NCBI GenBank assembly: GCA_024233135.1
Contig: JACKPZ010000050.1
Coordinates: 1-12,287, forward strand
DNA: 12,287 bases
Direction of reading: 5' to 3'
From: Akkermansiaceae bacterium
GTDB lineage: Bacteria > Verrucomicrobiota > Verrucomicrobiia > Verrucomicrobiales > Akkermansiaceae
This document shows, in pieces, positions 7,535 through 12,287 of this stretch; position 1 is the first letter of the stretch; each line of letters begins with the position of its first letter. The notes beneath the pieces were generated by a model. It saw nothing but the letters and a program-made list of their open reading frames with translations, was not told the origin of the DNA and did not search any database. The position numbers and the translations under genes are program-made.

Positions 7535-9694
7535 ATGGAACCCGGCTACCGCATCCGACTCTATCTGTTGACGGTTCTCGTGCTCGTCGGCTTCGGCACG
7601 CTGCTCACGCGGCTGCATGAGTTCCAGATCGAGCGCCGCAACGAGTTTCTCAGCCAGGTGCCCGGCAACCGCACGGTCACCGTGCGTGAACCCGGCACCC
7701 GCGGCGTCATCACCGACCGCAACGGAGTCACCCTCGCCCGCAACCTGCGGAAATACGAGGTCACGCTCAACCTCGAGGAAATCCGCCAGGCCTACCGGCT
7801 CCAGCGCGACGCCGACCCCGAGATCCGGCGCATCACCACCCACGACGGCCTGCCGCGCGAGCAGGAGGAGAAAGACATCGTCGCCATCGTCAAGGAGCAG
7901 ACCATCCGGCCGCTCAAGGAGCTCGGCCTCGCCCGCAACTTCAACGCCAAGGCGATGCGGACGCACTACCTCACCCACGGCGACCTCATCCCCTTCAGCT
8001 ACACCACCGAACTCACCTACGACGAGTTCGCCCGTTTCGCCGAGCACAACCTGCAGCTCCCCGGCGTCTATCTGACGATGCGCCCGGAGCGGGACTATCC
8101 GTTCGGCTCGCTCGCCAGCCACGTCATCGGCCACATCAAGCAGTGGGAAAAAGGCGACATCCCGGAGAGCGCGGAGCGCAAATACAACCACTACATCGGA
8201 GACGAGAAAGGCATCGCCGGCATCGAGGCCAGCATGGACCAATATCTCCGCGGACCGGAAGGCACCAAGACCTTTGTCAAAAACGAAAAAGGCCGCACCA
8301 TCCGCATCTGGGACCAGACCCCACCCGGCACCGGCGCACGCGTCCAACTCACCATCGACGCCCGCAGGCAATACCTTCTCGAAAACATTCTCCGCCGCGC
8401 GGGACGTGCCGCCGGCGTCATCATGGACGTCAACACCGGCGAGGTGCTCGCCATGGCGTCCGTGCCGGATTACGACCCGAACGCCTTCATCCCCAGCATC
8501 ACACCGGAGCGTTGGAAAGAATATATCTCCAACAAGCGCCTCTCGCCGTTCACCAACCGTGCGATCGCTTCGTTCACACCCGGCTCGACCATGAAGATCC
8601 CCACCGCGATCTCCGGCGCGCTGCAGGGAATGGCACGCAAATCGTTCTCCTGCGACGGATACGTCGCCTATGGCAATCACAAGGTCGGCTGCTGGCTCTG
8701 GAACATGCACCACTCCAGCCACGGCGGCCTCACGTTGTCCCAGGCCATCCAGAGATCCTGCAATCCCTATTTCAACAAGCTCGCCAACACCATCGGCTGG
8801 CGCGCGATGGTCGAGGGCTGCACCAAGGTCGGCATCGGCATGAAAACCGGCATCGAACTGCCGCAGGAGGACCCCGGCATCCTGCCCGGCAGCCGCGCAT
8901 GGCGCGCCGCCAATCCGAACGCCTCGATGACCCCCGCGCTCACCGCGTTCCTCTCGATCGGCCAGGGCGACACGCTTGCCACGCCGCTTCAACTCTGCGC
9001 GATGACCGCCTGCGTCGCCAACGGCGGGAAATACTATCAGCCGCGCATCGTCCGCCGCGTGATCTCCGAGGAAGGCGAGTCGCTGGTGAAAAACCAGCCG
9101 ATACTCAAGATTGACCTCGTCGAGGCCGGCATCAAGGCCGAGGACTTCGAACTCATCCGCAAGGGCATGTGGATGGCCGTCAACGAGGCGGGCGGCACCG
9201 CCGGCAAGGTGCGCCAGCCGGACATCGAGGTCGCCGCCAAAACCGGAACCGCGCAAACCGTCGATGCGGGGCAGAAATCCAACAACTCGTGGGTCATCAG
9301 TTTCGCCCCCTACGACCAGCCCCGCTACGCCGTCTGCGTGCTCGTCCAGAACGGAGCGTCCGGAGGCGCGGTCTGCGGCCCGCTCGTCAGCCTCATCTAC
9401 CGCGGGCTCTTCGCCGAGGACGAAGGGTTGAAACTCCCCCTCAAGCGCCAGACCGAGTTCGCCGGCAACACCGACCGCATCGAGGCCATCGAGCCGCCGG
9501 AGGATCCGCTCGCCGCCATCCATGCCGAAGCCGCGCCCGACGCCGGCGAGACCGGAGACGAAGCCGGCGACCTCACCACCAGTTCCACCATTCGAGAAAC
9601 ACCCGAACCCTACACCCCCACACCCACGCTCTCATCCGGCATCGACGCCGAGGGCACCGTCGTCCCGCGCGCGGTGCCGGTCGAAAACCGCTGA
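7535..9694 (+). CDS. mrdA: Penicillin-binding protein 2, elongation-specific transpeptidase
   Basis: 719 residues, a class B penicillin-binding protein that cross-links peptidoglycan during lateral growth. It has one N-terminal membrane helix (about 8-26) and a PBP dimer/pedestal region opening with PGTRGVITDRNG (about 53-64). The transpeptidase domain carries all three active-site motifs: Ser351-Thr-Met-Lys354 (SxxK, nucleophile Ser351), Ser408-Cys-Asn410 (SxN) and Lys569-Thr-Gly571 (KTG). Two Cys flank the segment before the SxN motif (CDGY and GCWLW), as I recall from other PBP2 proteins. After the catalytic domain, about 80 residues (from about 640) form an acidic, then Thr/Pro-rich tail that looks disordered and is longer than in E. 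coli PBP2 (633 residues). It lies 4 bases after mreD; the start is ATG with CCC before it and no Shine-Dalgarno. Its usual partner rodA is not in the window. Confidence 0.96.
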   Translation: MEPGYRIRLYLLTVLVLVGFGTLLTRLHEFQIERRNEFLSQVPGNRTVTVREPGTRGVITDRNGVTLARNLRKYEVTLNLEEIRQAYRLQRDADPEIRRITTHDGLPREQEEKDIVAIVKEQTIRPLKELGLARNFNAKAMRTHYLTHGDLIPFSYTTELTYDEFARFAEHNLQLPGVYLTMRPERDYPFGSLASHVIGHIKQWEKGDIPESAERKYNHYIGDEKGIAGIEASMDQYLRGPEGTKTFVKNEKGRTIRIWDQTPPGTGARVQLTIDARRQYLLENILRRAGRAAGVIMDVNTGEVLAMASVPDYDPNAFIPSITPERWKEYISNKRLSPFTNRAIASFTPGSTMKIPTAISGALQGMARKSFSCDGYVAYGNHKVGCWLWNMHHSSHGGLTLSQAIQRSCNPYFNKLANTIGWRAMVEGCTKVGIGMKTGIELPQEDPGILPGSRAWRAANPNASMTPALTAFLSIGQGDTLATPLQLCAMTACVANGGKYYQPRIVRRVISEEGESLVKNQPILKIDLVEAGIKAEDFELIRKGMWMAVNEAGGTAGKVRQPDIEVAAKTGTAQTVDAGQKSNNSWVISFAPYDQPRYAVCVLVQNGASGGAVCGPLVSLIYRGLFAEDEGLKLPLKRQTEFAGNTDRIEAIEPPEDPLAAIHAEAAPDAGETGDEAGDLTTSSTIRETPEPYTPTPTLSSGIDAEGTVVPRAVPVENR

Positions 9695-9703
9695 GGGAGC
9701 CCG

Positions 9704-9743
9704 ACCTTCCCCAACCCATCCCAAACCCACCCACTTTTCATCC
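9704..9743 (+). promoter_or_regulatory. G-free, C-rich leader before the RNase G gene
   Basis: All 40 bases between the G at 9703 and the RNase gene's ATG lack G and consist mainly of C and A with a few T. The mreB leader ends in a similar G-free stretch (24 bases, 5052-5075). Such unstructured C-rich RNA could serve as a ribosome standby site in the absence of a Shine-Dalgarno, as a Rho loading site, or as an RNase target. The composition is seen directly; the role is inference. Confidence 0.35.
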
Positions 9744-11333
9744 ATGATCCAACATATCAAACGCCTGCTCGGCCTCGGCCGTCCCGATCCGCTCCGCGGC
9801 AACAGCATCATCGTCAACGTCGAGAAACTCGAACGCCGCGTCGCCCTGCTCGAAGATGGCATGCTCGAGGAATACACCGTCGAACGCGAGGGTGACCAGA
9901 ACATCGTCGGTGGCATCTTCAAGGGCCGTGTCAAAAACATCGAACCCGGCCTCAAGGCGATGTTCGTCGACATCGGCCTCGACAAGAACGCCTTCCTCCA
10001 CTTCTGGGACGCCCTGCCCGCCGCGCTCGATTCCGGGCTCGAGGAAATCCAGCGCTCCGGCAGCAAGAAGAAGCAGCAGAAGAAGATCACCTCGAAGGAC
10101 ATCCCGAGCATCTATCCGGTCGGCTCCGAGATCATGATCCAGGTTTCCAAGGGCCCCATCGGCACCAAGGGCCCGCGGGTCACCACCAACATCTCGCTCG
10201 CCGGCAGATATCTCGTTCTGATGCCCTACACCGAGCAATTCGGCATCTCCCGCAAGATCGAGGATCCCAAGGAGCGCGCCCGCCTGCGCAAGATCATCCA
10301 GAAGCTCTCGGTGCCCGAGGGCATGGGCATCATCATGCGCACCGTGGCACACGGCACCCGCGCCCGCCACTTCGTGCGCGACCTCGCCATGCTCATGGAG
10401 CAATGGCAGGAGATCGAGGCCCGCCGCGAGGCGAACCCCGCACCCGCCTGCGTGTTCCAGGAACCCGGACTCATCGAGCGCACCGCCCGCGACTTCCTCA
10501 CCGACGAAGTGAACCAGATCGTCTGTGACGACGCCGAGACCACCGAGACGATCCGCCAGGTCGCCGGCAAGATCTCGCGCCGTGCGAAACGCCGCGTCCA
10601 CCACATGCCGATGTCCGGCCAGCACATCTTCGACCGCATCGGCATCCAGAAACAAATCGACGAGGCCTTCGCCCGCCAGGTCTGGCTGCCCTGCGGCGGC
10701 TACATCGTCATCGATGAAACCGAGGCCCTCATCGCCATCGACGTCAACACCGGCCGCAACCGCGGCTCCAAGGACGTCGACAAGATGATCCTCCAGACCA
10801 ACATCGAGGCCGCCGTCGAGGTCGCCCGCCAGCTCCGCCTCCGCAACATCGGCGGGTTGGTGGTCATCGACCTCATCGACATGCGCCACCGCCGCGACCA
10901 GCAGGCGGTCTACAAGGCGATCAAGGAACGCCTCAAGAAAGACAAGGCCAAGACCCAGGTGCTCCAGATCTCGCCGATCGGCCTGATGGAGATGACCCGC
11001 CAGCGCCTCAACGAATCGCTGCGCGACTCGATGCTCGAGCCCTGCCCCTACTGCCAGGGCCGCGGCCGCGTGAAGACTCCGATGACGATGTCCGTCGAGA
11101 TCCAGCGCCACCTCACCCAGGTGATCCAGAAACACCGCGACCAGGTCGGCGATCTCGTCATCGTGGTCAATCCCGACGTCCTCAACCGGTTCAAGAGCGA
11201 GGACTCCGCCCTGCTTGTCGAGCTCGAGCGCTCGCACTCCGGCCGCCTCATCTTCCGCTCGGATCCCGCCCTCAACCGCGAGCGCTTCGCCATCATCGAC
11301 GCCCGGACGGAGAAGGCGATCGAGCAGGTCTGA
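9744..11333 (+). CDS. rng: Ribonuclease E/G family endoribonuclease (RNase G type)
   Basis: 529 residues from ATG 9744. The upstream in-frame start at 9522 would overlap mrdA and add a Pro/Arg-rich out-of-frame stretch, so it is rejected. An S1-like RNA-binding region (about 35-140) contains GGIFKGRVKNIEPGLKAMFV and a Lys/Gln-rich loop (SKKKQQKK). The catalytic DNase I-like part has both Mg2+ ligands: Asp333 in AIDVNTG and Asp376 in VVIDLIDM. The Zn-link motif CPYC is Cys434/Cys437. It ends soon after the core and lacks the long degradosome scaffold tail of E. coli RNase E, so RNase G is the better name, although it may do the main mRNA-decay work here. It cleaves single-stranded A/U-rich RNA, including 5' rRNA processing sites. 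It follows mrdA by 49 bases; the link of rng to mre genes is also found in E. coli. Confidence 0.95.
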   Translation: MIQHIKRLLGLGRPDPLRGNSIIVNVEKLERRVALLEDGMLEEYTVEREGDQNIVGGIFKGRVKNIEPGLKAMFVDIGLDKNAFLHFWDALPAALDSGLEEIQRSGSKKKQQKKITSKDIPSIYPVGSEIMIQVSKGPIGTKGPRVTTNISLAGRYLVLMPYTEQFGISRKIEDPKERARLRKIIQKLSVPEGMGIIMRTVAHGTRARHFVRDLAMLMEQWQEIEARREANPAPACVFQEPGLIERTARDFLTDEVNQIVCDDAETTETIRQVAGKISRRAKRRVHHMPMSGQHIFDRIGIQKQIDEAFARQVWLPCGGYIVIDETEALIAIDVNTGRNRGSKDVDKMILQTNIEAAVEVARQLRLRNIGGLVVIDLIDMRHRRDQQAVYKAIKERLKKDKAKTQVLQISPIGLMEMTRQRLNESLRDSMLEPCPYCQGRGRVKTPMTMSVEIQRHLTQVIQKHRDQVGDLVIVVNPDVLNRFKSEDSALLVELERSHSGRLIFRSDPALNRERFAIIDARTEKAIEQV

Positions 11334-11348
11334 GCCGGAGGATCCCGC

Positions 11349-11386
11349 GCCGCCCGGACCTTGCGAAAGCTCAGGTGCCGGGCGGC
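11349..11386. terminator. Strong hairpin at the convergent rng/C39 junction, possible shared terminator
   Basis: GCCGCCCGG (11349-11357) pairs perfectly with CCGGGCGGC (11378-11386). ACC (11358-11360) then pairs with GGT (11374-11376), with one bulged G. The apex is GC-GAAA-GC (11363-11370), a GNRA tetraloop. The hairpin starts 15 bases after the RNase stop and overlaps the last codons of the convergent C39 gene. No T-run follows on either strand, so it may act as a Rho-independent-like or 3'-end-protecting structure rather than a classic terminator. Confidence 0.5.
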
Positions 11387-12183
11387 CCACCCGGTTCTCC
11401 TCTGCGTTCGATCCGCATGTGGAATCCGGTGAAATCATAACGTCGGATCAACTCGTCCCGGCTGAGGGATTCCCGTCCGCGCAATGGATCACCGATGACG
11501 AACCGGTCCCCTTCCCGGCCGAGCACCGGAATGAAGTGGCCCACCGAGCCCAGCCGCACCCCCACCACCGCCGGAAGACCGTCCTCCGGTGTGAAGCCGG
11601 GAGTGAAAACGAACCCGACGTCGCATCCGCGCGACCTTGCCGCCCGCGCCAGATACCAAGCCTCCGTGCCACCCGCGTAGGAGTGCGCTTCCGCCGCCAG
11701 TTCGACCTCCGTCACATTCACACCGAACTGTCTCAGGATCGTCGCCGTTGACGCAGCGCCGCAGGTCGATGGACAGCTTTGAAGGCACACACCGCCATCC
11801 CATTCGTTCCGCAAGGTCCCATCCGCAATGGGGCCGATGAACGGCTTGATGACCGGCGCCAGTGAGAACGCGGCCACCGCGGAGAGTGGCAGGACAAGGA
11901 GCTTCCGTGGCAAAAGCGCGGCGATCCATCCACCCGCGACACCGAGTAACACGATCAGGAACTCGGTCCCTTCGATGCTGCGGAGCTGGTAATACCATGC
12001 CGCTTCGGGAAGAACGTGCGCGTAGTAGATCGCGAAACTCGCTCCGGGAATCGCGGCGACCAGCGACACAAGCGCGAAGACGATCCACTTCCTGACAGGA
12101 ACCTTCTTCGCCCACCGATGGACCCAATGAAAGGCGACGAACGCCAGAATCGCGGATGTGATGCCAAGCCAGTTCGGGTTCAT
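11371..12183 (-). CDS. Membrane-anchored C39-type cysteine peptidase
   Basis: 270 residues from ATG 12183. A GTG at 12258 would add 25 basic, non-hydrophobic residues and is less likely. There are four membrane helices (about 4-20, 33-54, 74-92 and 95-114), then a C39-like papain-fold domain to the end. The catalytic set is intact: oxyanion Gln135, nucleophile Cys141 in STCGAAS, His216 in GHFIPVLG and Asp232 in IGDPLRG. Gln lies six residues before Cys, as in bacteriocin-processing C39 peptidases. Positive charges at 22-32 and 93-94 suggest those loops are cytoplasmic, which would place the peptidase domain in the periplasm (inference). Two extra Cys (133 and 137) sit close to the active site. 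There is no ABC-transporter part, which C39 exporters usually have. The natural substrate is unknown; a double-glycine leader peptide is possible, but none is seen nearby. The gene converges on the RNase gene. Confidence 0.85.
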   Translation of the reverse strand: MNPNWLGITSAILAFVAFHWVHRWAKKVPVRKWIVFALVSLVAAIPGASFAIYYAHVLPEAAWYYQLRSIEGTEFLIVLLGVAGGWIAALLPRKLLVLPLSAVAAFSLAPVIKPFIGPIADGTLRNEWDGGVCLQSCPSTCGAASTATILRQFGVNVTEVELAAEAHSYAGGTEAWYLARAARSRGCDVGFVFTPGFTPEDGLPAVVGVRLGSVGHFIPVLGREGDRFVIGDPLRGRESLSRDELIRRYDFTGFHMRIERRGEPGGPPGT

Positions 12184-12287
12184 CGGGCGCCAGTCGTGGG
12201 AATTCCGGCACCCGCGACCGGGAGCGCCCCTCCGCTTCAAGTTGAGGTTTGCCGCCACTCTCCGAATCCGACTCGGATCGGGCAGCG

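Noticed and set aside
7490..9523. Long open frame of 677 codons on the minus strand opposite mrdA
   Set aside because: It is a mirror of the C-ending codon bias of mrdA; the translation is Asp/Ala/Gly/Val-rich with no domain, while the plus strand encodes an intact PBP2.
9738..11438. Open frame of 566 codons on the minus strand opposite the RNase gene
   Set aside because: Same antisense artefact; low-complexity Asp/Leu/Ala/Val composition, and it fully overlaps a confident RNase E/G gene.

Overview
The window is GC-rich chromosomal DNA with densely packed genes and very short intergenic gaps. It most likely comes from a member of the Verrucomicrobiota (Verrucomicrobiae; a Luteolibacter/Haloferula-like relative is a guess). 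The best clue is the left-edge gene. It encodes a very large PilX/GspK-like protein whose motifs (LWNPYN, FNVNST, NARLAMMLAIGQLQ) I recognise from the giant Verru_Chthon-type proteins of that phylum. No tRNA, rRNA, CRISPR array, insertion sequence or integrase is visible.

Layout, left to right. (1) 1-3096, minus strand: the giant pseudopilin-like protein, open off the left edge with at least 1032 codons. It contains no stop inside the window. (2) 3182-3745, plus: a small zinc-ribbon plus TPM-domain protein starting with TTG, divergent from gene 1. (3) 3755-4777, minus: a DNA polymerase III delta-prime-like clamp-loader subunit, converging on gene 2 with 9 bases between stops. (4) 4778-5075: a 298-base divergent intergenic region with two weak hairpins and no convincing promoter. 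(5) 5076-11333, plus: a five-gene row mreB, mreC, mreD, mrdA (PBP2) and an RNase E/G-family gene, probably one transcription unit. Gaps are 22, 6, 4 and 49 bases. (6) 11371-12183, minus: a four-helix membrane protein with a C39-type cysteine peptidase domain, converging on the RNase gene. A strong hairpin lies at the junction.

How the genes fit together. The mre-mrdA genes encode the elongasome. MreB forms membrane-bound filaments, MreC and MreD link them to the cell-wall machinery, and PBP2 is the transpeptidase of lateral wall growth. RNase G next to mre genes is also known from E. coli (mreBCD-yhdE-rng), so that linkage is old; no rodA gene is seen in the window. The flanking genes (giant pseudopilin, TPM protein, delta-prime, C39 peptidase) have no evident functional tie to the elongasome.

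The least ordinary points are the missing Shine-Dalgarno sequences throughout the mre row, the 40-base G-free leader before the RNase gene, the probably periplasmic stand-alone C39 peptidase, and the soluble zinc-ribbon TPM protein. I found no clear new multi-gene system; most of the window is core chromosome.
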